Shown: positions 1 to 9,333, numbered from the stretch's first letter. The stretch is 64,000 nucleotides of DNA from DASUPK01 sp963843085 (GCA_963843085.1 CAWJJG010000010.1:434001-498000), one strand, 5' to 3'. Notes: generated by a model not told the origin, from the sequence alone. Numbers and translations are program-made.

Positions 1-1204
1 CGCGGTACTCGTAGATCGGCTCGGGGGAGAAGATCACGCAGCCCTTGGCGCCGAGGCCCTGCGTATAGGCGGGGAGGCCGTACTTCTCGATCACCTCATC
101 GCAGCGGGCCTTGAGGGACTCGTTGGTCGACTCCAGCTTCTCGTAGGCGTCCGGTGTGAGGACCTTTGTGAGGGTGGCCTCCGCGGCCGCCATCACCAGC
201 GGATTGCCGTTGAAGGTGCCGATCTGGTGGACCTTGTCGGTGGCGACTACCTCGCCGAGCTCCTCGGTCATGCCGATGGCTCCGCCCGGATAGCCGCCGC
301 AGATCGCCTTCGCCAGGCAGATCATGTCCGGCACGACGCCGAAGCGCTGGGTGGCGCCGCCGTAGGAGATGGTGGCGCCCGTCTTGACCTCGTCGAAGAT
401 CAGCTTCGCGCCGTGCTCGTCGCAGAGCTCGCGCACCCGCTCGAGGTAGCCCTCCTTCGGCGGGATGATGTTGATGTTCATCATCGCCGGCTCGATGATC
501 ATTCCGGCGATCTTGCCCTCGTGCTGCTTGAAGATGCCCTCGAGGATGTCGGGGTCGTTGAAGGGGACCGGCACGGTCAGGTCGACGACGGCCTGGGGAT
601 AGCCGGAGCCGAACGGGATCGCGTTCGGGCTCTCGCGCGGGCCAAGCTCGTCGAGGTCCGGGTAGCAGGACACCATCACCGCGTCGTGGTGGCCGTCGTA
701 GGAGCCCTCGACCTTGATGATCAGGTCGCGATCGGTGGCGCCGCGAGCGAGATGGATCGCCGACATGGTCGACTCGGTTCCGGAGTTCGAGAAGCGCCAC
801 ATGGGCAGCCCGAAGCGCTCGACCAGGTTCTGCGCCGAGACGATCGAACCGTTGGTCGGCGCGGCGAAGTGGGTGCCCTCGTCGTGTCGGGCCTTGACCG
901 CCTCCCCGATGACGGGGTTGGCGTGGCCGACGCACATCACGCCGAAGCCGTTGTGGAAGTCGACGTACTCGGACCCGTCGACGTCCCAGACCAGCGCGCC
1001 CTTGCCCCGGTCGATGTAGACGGGCCAGGGGTCGTTGAGCTGGAAGGAGGAGGGGACGCCGCCGGGCATCACCTTGCGCGCGCGGTCGAAGTAGTCCGCC
1101 GAGGTGGGCGTGTGCTCGCGGAAGCGAGCCATCTGCTCTTCCGTGAGCTTGTTGATCGTTTTGCGGTCGATTGTGGTCTCGGCCGCGGTCCCTCGCTGTG
1201 CCAT
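1..1204 (-). CDS. Class III aminotransferase, glutamate-1-semialdehyde aminomutase-like (partial, C-terminus off the edge)
   Basis: PLP enzyme of the class III aminotransferase fold, closest in style to glutamate-1-semialdehyde 2,1-aminomutase. About 401 residues are visible from an ATG at 1204; the C-terminus lies beyond base 1. Seen: the cofactor motif DEVKTG, then AKAICGGYPGG, whose Lys (about residue 297) should form the Schiff base, and SNSGTESTMSAIHLAR in the phosphate-binding region. The N-terminus is about 30 residues longer than classical HemL. Its ATG overlaps the stop of the upstream MFS gene (TGATG), so it is the last visible gene of a three-gene operon with a transporter and an acyl-CoA ligase. 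That setting argues against a pure haem role and for amino-acid or amine catabolism. The substrate cannot be named from sequence. Confidence 0.85.
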   Translation of the reverse strand, partial: MAQRGTAAETTIDRKTINKLTEEQMARFREHTPTSADYFDRARKVMPGGVPSSFQLNDPWPVYIDRGKGALVWDVDGSEYVDFHNGFGVMCVGHANPVIGEAVKARHDEGTHFAAPTNGSIVSAQNLVERFGLPMWRFSNSGTESTMSAIHLARGATDRDLIIKVEGSYDGHHDAVMVSCYPDLDELGPRESPNAIPFGSGYPQAVVDLTVPVPFNDPDILEGIFKQHEGKIAGMIIEPAMMNINIIPPKEGYLERVRELCDEHGAKLIFDEVKTGATISYGGATQRFGVVPDMICLAKAICGGYPGGAIGMTEELGEVVATDKVHQIGTFNGNPLVMAAAEATLTKVLTPDAYEKLESTNESLKARCDEVIEKYGLPAYTQGLGAKGCVIFSPEPIYEYR

Positions 1205-2409
1205 CAGGCTCCCAGCGTATAGGGGAGGGGCTCGAATTCAGGCCGACGGGACATCGAAAGTGCGAGCGTGGCGCACGCCAAAGAGGCGAACGCGGCGACG
1301 TAGAAGGCGGCCGAGTAGCCGCCGATCGCGGCCGCGGCGCCGACGAGGGGAGAGCCGACCAGCATGCCGAGGTCGAAGTTCGCGGTGAAGGTGCCCATCG
1401 CCACCCCGCGGCGCTCCGGCCCCACCCTGTTGATGGCGAGAAGCGAGAGCGACGGGAAGAGCAGCGAGAAGGCGGCGCCCATGCCGATCGCTCCGAAGAT
1501 CACCACCAGCAGGTCGTCGGCCGCGCCCAGCAGGACCAGTCCGACCGTCTCGACCAGGGCGGCCGCGACCGCGCAGCGAGCCGCGCCGATCCGGTCCGGA
1601 AGGCCGCCGGCGACCAGTCGCGTCGCCACGACCGTCGCCGCGAAGACGCTGAAGACCGCGGGGCCGTGGCCGATGCCGCGCTGGTCGAGGCTGAGCACGA
1701 TGAACGCCGAGACCGCCGCGAAGCCGAACACGCTGAGCGCGAAGGTGACTCCCGGGCCGAGCGCCTCGCGCGAGATGAAGGGACCGCGGTCGACGTTCTC
1801 CCCGGGCTCGTAGTCCTCCGGGAGCCGCGAGGCGATCACCGCGCCCAGGAGTGGCGCGCCGGCCGCGAAGGCCCAGACCAGGTCGAAGCCCCCGGCGTGC
1901 TGCAGGAGCACCCCGATCGGAGGCCCGAGGGTGAGGCCGGTCCAGATCGCCAGCCCGTATAGGCCGATCATCCGGCCCCGGCGCTCCTCGGGGGCCATGT
2001 CGACGTTCCAGGCGGAGCCCGCGGTGAAGACCGTGCCCTCGCCGGCGCCGAGGAAGAAGCGCGCGATGATCAGCCCGGGGATCCCGGCGGGCACGAAGTA
2101 GAGGAAGCCGGCGGTGGCGGCGAGCAGGGCGCCGACGATCACGGTCGGCTTGCGGCCCCGCCGGTCCGCCAGGTTGCCCGCGATCGGCCGGCAGACGATT
2201 CCGGTCAGGGCGAAGGCGCCGCTGACGATGCCGACCTCGAGGTCCGACCCGCTCAGGTTGTCCTTGACGTAGTGGGGGAGGACGGCGAGCGTCGCCCCGA
2301 CCGCGAGCAGCCCGAGGTTGGTGACGATGAAGATTCCCGCGAAGGCCGCCCACTCGCCGGCCCACCGCGCCCAGAGGCGTGGAACGGCGGTGGAGCGAAA
2401 GAGCCTCAT
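1204..2409 (-). CDS. Major facilitator superfamily transporter
   Basis: Integral membrane transporter of 401 residues with roughly twelve hydrophobic segments. Seen: the loop 2-3 signature of the family (NLADRRGRKPTV, about residues 80-92) and a second-half equivalent (GGLPDRIGAARC). The start ATG at 2409 overlaps the stop of the acyl-CoA ligase by four bases (ATGA), and its own stop overlaps the aminotransferase ATG, so the three are translationally coupled. The family moves small solutes by proton symport or antiport. Context suggests a substrate handled by the neighbouring ligase and aminotransferase, but direction and substrate are inference. Confidence 0.85.
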   Translation of the reverse strand: MRLFRSTAVPRLWARWAGEWAAFAGIFIVTNLGLLAVGATLAVLPHYVKDNLSGSDLEVGIVSGAFALTGIVCRPIAGNLADRRGRKPTVIVGALLAATAGFLYFVPAGIPGLIIARFFLGAGEGTVFTAGSAWNVDMAPEERRGRMIGLYGLAIWTGLTLGPPIGVLLQHAGGFDLVWAFAAGAPLLGAVIASRLPEDYEPGENVDRGPFISREALGPGVTFALSVFGFAAVSAFIVLSLDQRGIGHGPAVFSVFAATVVATRLVAGGLPDRIGAARCAVAAALVETVGLVLLGAADDLLVVIFGAIGMGAAFSLLFPSLSLLAINRVGPERRGVAMGTFTANFDLGMLVGSPLVGAAAAIGGYSAAFYVAAFASLACATLALSMSRRPEFEPLPYTLGA

Positions 2410-3845
2410 CTCAATTCCGCGCGGCGGATCTTTCCGCTGGGCGTCTTGGGCAACTCGTCCGCGAACTCGATGATCCGCGGGTACTTGTAGGGCGCGGTCA
2501 CGCTCTTGACGTGCTCCTGGAGCTCTCCGGCGAGCTGGTCGGATGGCTCGCCGTTCGCCAGCACGACGATCGCGCGGACGACCGAGCCTCGCTCCTCATC
2601 GGGGGCGGGGACGGCAGCGGCCTCGGAGACGGCGGGATGCGAGACGAGCGCCGACTCCACTTCGAAAGGACCCACCCTGTAGCCGGCCGTGATGATGATG
2701 TCGTCGTCGCGGCCCTCGAACCAGAGGTAGCCGTCGTCGTCCTTGGTGACGTGGTCTCCGGTCGACCACCAGACTCCGTCGAAGGGCTCCTCGCCGATGT
2801 AGTGGCTGAAGAAGGTCGGAACCGTCTTCGGGTTGACTTGGAGCTCGCCGTTGATCACCCTGGTCTCGATTCCCGGCAGGGGTCGGCCCATGGAGCCATC
2901 GCGGGCCGGGTCGTCCTCGTCGGGGTGCATTCCGGTCACCGGGCCCGTCTCCGTCTGTCCATAGCCGTCGCCGATCCCGGTCCCCAGCCGCTCCCGGAAG
3001 ACGCGAATCACCTCGGGGTTGAGCGGCTCGCCGGCGGAGATCATCCTGCGCAGTGCCGGGATCGGCCGCAGCTCGGCCCGCTTGGCGAGGATCCGGTACT
3101 CGGTCGGCGCCTGGCAGAGGACGTTGACGCCCTCGCGCTCGATGACGTCGAGCCGCTCCGCCGGATCGAAGCGGGCGTCGTGAATGAGCGCCGCGGCGCC
3201 GGCGAGCCAGGGCGCGATGAAGGCGTTGCGAGTGGATTTCGACCAACCGGGGGCCGCCGTGCACCAGGCGAGCTCGCCCTTCCGCGCGCCGACCCAGTGC
3301 TCTGCCTGCAGGCGCTGCCCGAGCAGGTAGCGCTGCGGGTAGACGACGCCCTTGGGGTCGCCGGTCGTGCCCGAGGTGAAGATGATCACGGCCGGGTCCT
3401 CCGGATCGAGGTCCTCGATCCCCACGGGTGTCTCCTGGGGCAGGTCCTCGTCAAGCGCCTCGGCGACTTCGGTCAGCGTCATCGCCGGGACGCCGTCGGG
3501 CAGCTCGCCGAGCAGCTCCTCCTCTCCTATGCAGAGCGCCGGATTGGCGGCGCTCACGCGCACCTCGAGGTCCTTGCGGCGCAGCTGCGGGTTGCAGGGC
3601 ATCGCTACAGCCCCCATGCGGAAGCAGGCGAGCATCGCCAGGACCCACTCGATCCGGCTGCCGACCAGGGTCATGACCACGTCACCGCGATGGATGCCGC
3701 GGGCAGCGATCGCCCCCGAGAGCCCGGCGCTTCGGGCGATCAGCTCTCCGAAGTGCCACTCGCGCCGCCGGCCGTCGGAGTCGATGGCGACGATCCCGAG
3801 GCGGGAGGCCTTGGACCGCTCCATGACGTTCTCGATGAAGTTCAT
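2406..3845 (-). CDS. AMP-dependent acyl-CoA synthetase/ligase (ANL superfamily)
   Basis: Adenylate-forming ligase of 479 residues that would activate a carboxylic acid with ATP and transfer it to CoA. Seen: the phosphate-binding P-loop FTSGTTGDPKG (about residues 153-163), the YGQTETGP adenine-site motif, the STGDHV hinge region with GRDDDIIITAGYRV, and the C-terminal KTPSGKIRR carrying the catalytic Lys. All core motifs are intact; the length is short for the family (usually 500-560). It is the first gene of the operon with an MFS transporter and a GSAM-like aminotransferase. A medium-chain or aromatic acid substrate is possible but not shown. A weak -10-like CAGACT lies 7 nt before the ATG. 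Confidence 0.88.
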   Translation of the reverse strand: MNFIENVMERSKASRLGIVAIDSDGRRREWHFGELIARSAGLSGAIAARGIHRGDVVMTLVGSRIEWVLAMLACFRMGAVAMPCNPQLRRKDLEVRVSAANPALCIGEEELLGELPDGVPAMTLTEVAEALDEDLPQETPVGIEDLDPEDPAVIIFTSGTTGDPKGVVYPQRYLLGQRLQAEHWVGARKGELAWCTAAPGWSKSTRNAFIAPWLAGAAALIHDARFDPAERLDVIEREGVNVLCQAPTEYRILAKRAELRPIPALRRMISAGEPLNPEVIRVFRERLGTGIGDGYGQTETGPVTGMHPDEDDPARDGSMGRPLPGIETRVINGELQVNPKTVPTFFSHYIGEEPFDGVWWSTGDHVTKDDDGYLWFEGRDDDIIITAGYRVGPFEVESALVSHPAVSEAAAVPAPDEERGSVVRAIVVLANGEPSDQLAGELQEHVKSVTAPYKYPRIIEFADELPKTPSGKIRRAELR

Positions 3846-4122
3846 TCGGCCAAGTCTGCCTGAGCCCGTGATTATCGGGTTGCAACGTCCGGACGCCGGG
3901 CGGTTGTTTCGTTCTCCTCCAGCGGCTACTGTGAACGCAGACGGACGTTGACCGGCTGACTAGAGCAGCTCATACGGCACCTGATTGGCCTCCGCCTGAC
4001 CGAAGCGTCAAGGCGATTCCACGAGGTACAGGTGCGCCCCGCCGGCCCCGTAACTCGTTGGTTGCTGTTTGCCGCCGCGACGACTTCGGCCGTGTCGTCC
4101 AATCAACTGAGGGAGAAGTCAA
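3846..4122. other. Intergenic region between divergent operons
   Basis: 277 bases separating the acyl-CoA ligase operon (minus) from the secreted-protein pair (plus). It must hold promoters for both directions. A purine-rich GAGGGAG Shine-Dalgarno sits about 8 nt before the ATG at 4123. I see no RNA gene, hairpin terminator or convincing palindrome here. Confidence 0.5.
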
Positions 4123-5557
4123 ATGCTCGACGTCATCCGCGCCCTGCGCGTCCTTGGGCTCTCGATCGCCTTCATGGCCACCTTCGCCGCCTCGGCGTCG
4201 GCGTCCGGGGCGCTCAGCTGGAACAACCTCGGCTCGCAGGCCGGCGCCCCCGGCGTCCCGGCGCTGGACGGCCGTGTCGACGTGCTGAACACCGAGTTGC
4301 CCGGCAAGCTGATTGCCGGGGGTGCATTCCTCGGCGCCGGACAGGCGGCAGGGAACACGGTCTTCGACGATCACATCGCCATCTGGGACGGCTCGAGCTG
4401 GAGCCCACTGCGCAGCGGCGCCGGCGCCGCCACTGACGGTCTCAACGGAGACGTTCGCGCGCTCACGGTCTCCGGAGGCAAGATCTACGCGGGAGGGGTC
4501 TTCACGAACGCGGGCGGCAACGGAAGCGCCGACTTTCTCGCCGTCTGGGACACGAACGCGGTGAGCCCAAGCTGGCAGCCGATCTGCCCCTCGGCGCCCA
4601 ATGGCGGGACGGTCAACGCCCTGAAGATCGTCGGCAACACGCTGTATGTCGGCGGATCGTTCGCGGATTGGGGAGCGGCCGGCCCCGGCAACCCACGCGA
4701 CTACCTGATCTCCTGCGACCTCAGCGTCCGGGGTCTCGAGCTCGATGGTCGCCAGCGACGGTGACGCCACCGGCACGATCACGGCGCTGGCGCTCGACAG
4801 CAACGGAGATCTGTACGCCGGTGGGAACTTCGGCAACTGGGGCGGAATCGCCGACGCTGACTACGTCGTCAAGTACGACCTGCCCAGCAACGCGATGAGC
4901 GGCACCGCGAGCGGCATCGACAGCACGGGCGTCGACTCCCTCGCAACGCACGGGACGGACCTCTACGTCGGAACCGACGACGTCAACGTCGGGGGCATCC
5001 CGAACGCCGACGCCGTCGTCAAGTGGGATGGATCGGCGTGGAGCGCTCTCGGCTCGAACCCAGGCAACACCAACGGCTACTTCGGCGGATTGTCCTTCGC
5101 CCCCGATGTCCAGGCGCTCGTCGTTGGCCACGTCGGCGCATTCGATGACGCCGTGTTCGCCTCAGGAAACTGGATCAACGCCGGCGGAAATCCGCGCTCA
5201 GACGACATCGCCGGTTTCTTTCCCAATGCCTGGACCGCCATCGGTGGCAATTCTGACTACACCGACGGTCCATTCAACGGGAACCTGGCTCGCGGGCTCG
5301 CCCTCTACAACGGGAACCTGATTGCTGGAGGGAACTTCGCCGACGCCGGCGGCGACCCGCTGGCGGATTCGATCGCCTGCTTTCAATGGGTTGGCCCGTG
5401 TGCCCCGGCGCCGGCGACCACGCCTCCCCCGGTCACCACCACGCCTCCGCCCGCGGGCCCGACCGGGCGCCGAGCCACGGCTCTCAAGAAGTGCAAGAAG
5501 AAGAGCGGCCGTGCGCGGGCCAAGTGCAAGAAGAAGGCGAAGAGGCTCCCCCTATGA
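4123..5557 (+). CDS. Secreted propeller-like repeat protein with Cys/Lys-rich tail, broken by one frameshift
   Basis: One gene read in two frames. The first frame (4123 to 4764) gives a signal peptide ending near ASASA and repeats of the form VNAL..LYVGGSF..WG; the second (open through 4745 to 5557) continues the same repeat (ALALDSNGDLYAGGNFGNWG). Removing one base at the GGGG run 4730-4733 joins them without loss, so this is a single coding region of about 478 residues. The repeats resemble those of secreted WNGTAWSALG-type beta-propellers. A Pro/Thr linker leads to a tail with two CKKK clusters. No catalytic motif is visible; a surface or adhesive role is inference. The stop overlaps the next ATG (ATGA), so the downstream frame is the true end. 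Either a sequence error or a recent frameshift. Confidence 0.75.
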
Positions 5558-6891
5558 GCCCGCGGCGCCGCAATCGCCGTATCGCGGCCGGCGCCGGGCT
5601 CTCGCTCGGCGCAGCGCTGGGAATGAACACTGCGGCCCAGGCGGCTGACTTCACGGTCGATCGGACCGGCGATCCATCGGTCGGGGGAGCGGGAGGGTGC
5701 GTCCTCGCCACCCCGACCGATTGCTCGCTGCGCCAGGCTCTCGTCGACGCCGAGAACGGCAACCGCCCGGTTGTCGATCACGTTCTGTTCGCCGCTGGGC
5801 TGAGTGGCACGATCACACTCAATTCAGCCGAGCTGTCGGTGTCGGAGCCGGTCGACATCCAGGGGCCCGGCGCGAAGGTCCTCTCGGTCTCCGGCAACGA
5901 CAGCCAGCGGATCCTCTATACGAGCCAGGGCAACGCCAACGACCCGGTCACGATCTCGGGTCTGACTCTCACCGCCGGGTACGGGTCGGGTGTCCGTGGG
6001 GGTGGGGCGATCGACAGCACCCGGACAGACCTGACGATCGAGAGCTCGACGATCTCGGACAGCGACGCCGGGAGTGCCGACTTCCCGGGTGGCGGCATCG
6101 CTCAGCGCGGCGGCCAGCTGGTGATCCGGAACTCCACGATCTCGGGCAACGACGGCGCCAACGGGGGTGGGCTGTATTCCATCGCCTCACCGGTCCTGAT
6201 CGCGAGCTCCACGATCTCCGACAACACAGCCTCCGGGGTCAGCGCCGGCTATGGATATGGGGGCGGGATCTGGCTGACCCAGGGCACGGGCGGGAATCTC
6301 GTGGTGTATGGCGGCACGATCACCGGCAACCACGCGCGCTACGGCGGCGGAGTAAGCGCGGCCGCCAGCACGATGGGTCTGGGGGACACCGTGGTCGCGA
6401 ACAACACCGCGGCAGGCGAGGTGGACCTGCGCAACGCGGGTGCGGATCCGTTCAAGCTCGCCCACACTCTGGTGGAGTCCCCGCCGGCGGCCGGATCGAC
6501 CATCGACATCCCCGCCTTCGCCGGCTCCAACGTCTTCGGGGTGGACCCGCAACTCGGTCCCCTCACCGATAACGGCGGCCCCACTCGGACCGAGAAGCCC
6601 GCCCTGACGAGCCCCCTGCTTGACAAGGGCCTCACCACAGTCGCCCCACTGGTGGATCAGCGCGGGCTGCCGCGGCCGTTCGACATCTCGAGCATCGCCA
6701 ATACCTCGACCGGCGACGCGGCGGACATCGGCGCAGTGGAGCTACAAGCGTCCGACTTCGCCACGCCCCCAGCGCCGCCGGGTACGCCGCCCGCCGTCCA
6801 GGTCACGAAGCCGAGGTGCAAGAAGAAGAAGAAAAAGAGCGCGGCGCAGATCGCCAAGAAGAAGTGCAAGAAGAAAAAGAAGAAGAAGTAG
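5554..6891 (+). CDS. Secreted CSLREA-type parallel beta-helix protein with poly-Lys/Cys tail
   Basis: Exported protein of 445 residues. Seen: a basic start MSPRRRNRR, hydrophobic stretch and cleavage-like AQAADF (about residue 30), the CSLRQAL motif near residue 56 that marks CSLREA-domain proteins, then repeated SSTISDN/NSTISGN units typical of right-handed parallel beta-helices, and a choice-of-anchor-like stretch (DQRGLPRP). The end is a Pro-rich linker followed by RCKKKKKK and KKCKKKKK. The ATG overlaps the preceding stop (ATGA), so the pair is translationally coupled. Beta-helices of this kind bind or cleave polysaccharides, but no catalytic residues can be assigned. The AAG-rich tail codons are unlike the GC-rich body. 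Confidence 0.82.
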   Translation: MSPRRRNRRIAAGAGLSLGAALGMNTAAQAADFTVDRTGDPSVGGAGGCVLATPTDCSLRQALVDAENGNRPVVDHVLFAAGLSGTITLNSAELSVSEPVDIQGPGAKVLSVSGNDSQRILYTSQGNANDPVTISGLTLTAGYGSGVRGGGAIDSTRTDLTIESSTISDSDAGSADFPGGGIAQRGGQLVIRNSTISGNDGANGGGLYSIASPVLIASSTISDNTASGVSAGYGYGGGIWLTQGTGGNLVVYGGTITGNHARYGGGVSAAASTMGLGDTVVANNTAAGEVDLRNAGADPFKLAHTLVESPPAAGSTIDIPAFAGSNVFGVDPQLGPLTDNGGPTRTEKPALTSPLLDKGLTTVAPLVDQRGLPRPFDISSIANTSTGDAADIGAVELQASDFATPPAPPGTPPAVQVTKPRCKKKKKKSAAQIAKKKCKKKKKKK

Positions 6892-6900
6892 CCGAGCGGC

Positions 6901-7152
6901 TCAGCGGCGCAGCTCGGTGCCGTCGTACAGCTTCTTGACGACGACCCCGCCGGCGGGAGCGGCCTCCACGCAGAGGTTGCAGAGGACGCACTCGTCAAGG
7001 TTCTCTCGGACCACCGCGACCTTGCCGTCCTCGTTCGTGAAGATGTCGACCGGGCAGACCTCCTCGAGCTTCGCGGCCATCTCCGCGTCCCCCGAGATCG
7101 AGTCGTCGATCTCGACGTCGATGAAGATTCCCTCGAGCTGCTCGGGGCTCAT
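6901..7152 (-). CDS. FixX-like small ferredoxin
   Basis: 83-residue soluble protein. Seen: CPVDIF about residue 33, followed by the cluster CVLCNLC near residues 55-61, which supplies four Cys for a single [4Fe-4S] cluster. That order (CP first, then CxxCxxC) resembles the C-terminal half of FixX-type ferredoxin-like proteins. The position normally taken by the fourth Cys after CxxCxxC is Ala (VEAAP). The start overlaps the stop of the SucD-like gene (ATGA), so it is the last gene of a coupled sucC-sucD-ferredoxin operon. An electron-transfer role is inferred; the partner is unknown. Confidence 0.72.
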   Translation of the reverse strand: MSPEQLEGIFIDVEIDDSISGDAEMAAKLEEVCPVDIFTNEDGKVAVVRENLDECVLCNLCVEAAPAGGVVVKKLYDGTELRR

Positions 7153-8066
7153 ACCTTGGCCCCCAGCTTCTCCTTGACGGCGTCGGGGATCTCGTCGATC
7201 CGCTCGACGACGGGGATACCGGCCGTCTCGAGTCGCGCGATCTTCTGGGTCGCCGAGTCCTCGGCGCCCTCGACGATCGTTCCGGCGTGCCCGAAGCTCA
7301 TGCCCTGCATCTCCTCGTCGTCCATGAACTTGCCCGCCATGAAGGCGATGATCGGCAGCTTCGCCTCGTTCTCCTCGCGCCAGTCGACCAGCTCGGCTTC
7401 CATGCGGCCGCCGGGCTCGGTGTAGATCACGATCGCCTCGGTCCCCTCGTCGGATTCAAAGAGAGGCATCAGCTCCGCATAAGTGGAGCCGATGATCGCG
7501 TCGCCGCCGATCGAGACGGCGGTGGAGACGCCGAGGCCCGCGGCGGTCAGAGTTGAGGAGATCTCCGTGGTCATGCCCCCGGAGCGGGACATGACTCCGA
7601 TCGAGCCGGGCTCGTACGCCTTGGCGGCGTCCTTGGCCGGGCCGCCGATGCCGCCCATCTTGGCGACGCCCGGGGCGATGATCCCGAGGCAGTTGGGGCC
7701 GATGATCCGGGCGCCGCGCAGGTTGGCGAGCTCGACCATCTGGGCGACGTCACGGCGCGGGATGCGCTCCGTGACGATCACGATCAGCTTGATCCCGTTC
7801 TCGATCGCCTCGAAGACGGCGTCCTTGGTGAAGGCGGGGGGGACGGTGACGACGGCGCCGTCGATCTGCGACCCGTGGTTGTCGACGGCCTGCTCGACGG
7901 TGTCGAAGACCGGGACGCCGTGGACGTCGCGGCCCTTGCGGCCGGGGGTGACTCCGCCGACGATCTTGGATCCGTAGTCGAGGCACTCCCTGGTCAGGTT
8001 CACGGCCTCGCGGCCCGTGATGCCCTGGACGATGAAGGTGAAGTCCTCGTTCAGCAGGATGCTCAT
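7149..8066 (-). CDS. sucD: Succinyl-CoA synthetase alpha-like subunit
   Basis: CoA-binding alpha subunit of an acid-CoA ligase, 305 residues. Seen: the N-terminal Rossmann motif QGITGREA that binds CoA, GPNCLGII (nucleotide/CoA region), GVMSRSGGMTTE, and the phosphorylated His in MSFGHAGT (about residue 259). This is the classical SucD architecture at its usual length. Its ATG overlaps the stop of the beta-like gene. The companion beta subunit is divergent, so the substrate may be succinate or another dicarboxylate; malate is an alternative given the malyl-CoA lyase elsewhere in the window, but the sequence does not decide. Confidence 0.85.
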   Translation of the reverse strand: MSILLNEDFTFIVQGITGREAVNLTRECLDYGSKIVGGVTPGRKGRDVHGVPVFDTVEQAVDNHGSQIDGAVVTVPPAFTKDAVFEAIENGIKLIVIVTERIPRRDVAQMVELANLRGARIIGPNCLGIIAPGVAKMGGIGGPAKDAAKAYEPGSIGVMSRSGGMTTEISSTLTAAGLGVSTAVSIGGDAIIGSTYAELMPLFESDEGTEAIVIYTEPGGRMEAELVDWREENEAKLPIIAFMAGKFMDDEEMQGMSFGHAGTIVEGAEDSATQKIARLETAGIPVVERIDEIPDAVKEKLGAKV

Positions 8067-9281
8067 GCCGCCGCCCCCTGGATCTTCTCGACAGCCTCGC
8101 CGGCGGCCTCCCACATGGAGGTCTTGCGGTCGCGGAACTCGATTCCGTACCTGCCGAGGATCTTGGAGCCCTCTTCCTCCCACGCGCCGGGGATCCGGAA
8201 GACGGCGATGGTCTCGGCCGGGTCCTTGCCGAGCTCGAGGCACGCCTTGATCACGCCGCGGGCGACGATGTCCACCCGGGTGTTGGAGACGATTGACATC
8301 ATCACCGCGATCTTCTCGACGCCCTCCTTCTGCAGGACCTCCTTGGCGAGGCCGCAGGACTTGGCGACCGACGGGTTGCCGCCGATCTCGGCGTAGTTGG
8401 CGGGCTTGCCGCCCTGGCTGCGGACCGCGTCGGTGAGGGTCAGCGAGCCGCCGCCGGCGCCGATCACCAGGCCGAGGTTGCCGGTGAAGCCGTGGTCCTT
8501 GCCCTGGATCACGCCGCGGTGGTCGGCCTCGTCGATCGCCTTGACGTTTCGCTCGAACTCGGAGGGCTGGTAGAGCTCGCGCGGCTCCTCGAGCTCGACG
8601 CCGATCTCCTTGAGCATCTTCTGGTGGCGGCCGACGGCCTCGTCCTCCATCTCCATGTGCGCGTCGAGGGCGACGAAGGAGCCGTCCTTCAGGCGCGCCA
8701 CCGGGTTGATCTCGGCGAGGGTCATGTCGTAGTCCCGCTGCAGCTGGGCGAGGCGAGCGAGGATCGGCGTGGCGCGGGTGAGCTCGCGGCCCGTCAGCCC
8801 ACCGGCTGCCGCGACCACCTCCTTGGCGCGGAAGTCGGGAACGGGGTGGAGGTTCGAGAGGTGGCCGCGGCCGACGTGGTCGGGGTGCTGCTCGGCGACC
8901 TCCTCGATGTCGATGCCGCCCATGTCGGAGAAGAGCATCATCGGCGCCTTGGCGCGGCCGTCCCAGAGCACCGCGGCGTAGTACTCCTGCTCGACCTCGG
9001 CCTTGGGGTCGACGAGGACGCCGACGGGCATGTGGCCGCTGATCTCGAGCTCGAGGATCTCCGCGGCGTGGGAGGCCGCCTCCTCGGGCGTGTCGGCGAA
9101 CTTGACGCCGCCCGCCTTCATGCGCCCGCCCGTGAGGACCTGCGACTTGATCACGGTCGGGCCGCCGATCCTCTCGGCGGCCTGCTTGGCCTCGTCGGCG
9201 GTCTTGCAGAACCCGTATTCGGTGACCGGGATTCCGGCCCGCTCGACGATGCGACGGCTTTCGAACTCGTAGAAGCGCATG
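8063..9281 (-). CDS. sucC: Succinyl-CoA synthetase beta-like subunit (ATP-grasp)
   Basis: ATP-grasp beta subunit, 405 residues from the ATG at 9281. Seen: the family opening (MRFYEFESRRI...GIPV), the nucleotide-binding Lys region VIKSQVLTGGRMKAGGV, the metal-binding stretch LAEINPVARL, and the C-terminal flavodoxin-like domain with GAGGGSLTLTDAV and YAEIGGNPS. The ligase domain differs from textbook SucC in its N-terminal details and is slightly longer (usually about 385-390). It forms a coupled operon with the alpha-like subunit and a FixX-like ferredoxin. The 5-prime flank contains a strong hairpin (9309-9333). Confidence 0.82.
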
Positions 9282-9308
9282 AGGGGGCGGGAACAGTACA
9301 AAGACCCC

Positions 9309-9333
9309 GCTCTTGGCGGTGCGCCGCAAGAGC
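9309..9333. terminator. Strong hairpin between the MFS exporter and sucC
   Basis: Arms GCTCTTG (9309-9315) and CAAGAGC (9327-9333) enclose a second stem CGG/CCG around a TGCG loop. Read on the minus strand it lies 78 nt downstream of the exporter stop and is followed by a T-containing stretch, so it could end that transcript. It could also belong to the sucC leader, since sucC begins only 28 nt further on. Confidence 0.5.

Noticed and set aside
2379..3863. Plus-strand frame of 494 codons opposite the acyl-CoA ligase
   Set aside because: The minus-strand gene has all ANL motifs; the plus frame has none.
4745..5557. Separate gene starting at ATG 4745
   Set aside because: No signal peptide or ribosome-binding site, and it begins in the middle of a repeat; it is better explained as the shifted second half of the gene at 4123.
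6814..6891. AAG-rich tract considered as a simple-sequence insertion
   Set aside because: It is in frame, ends at the stop codon and matches the tail of the preceding gene, so it is a coding tail.
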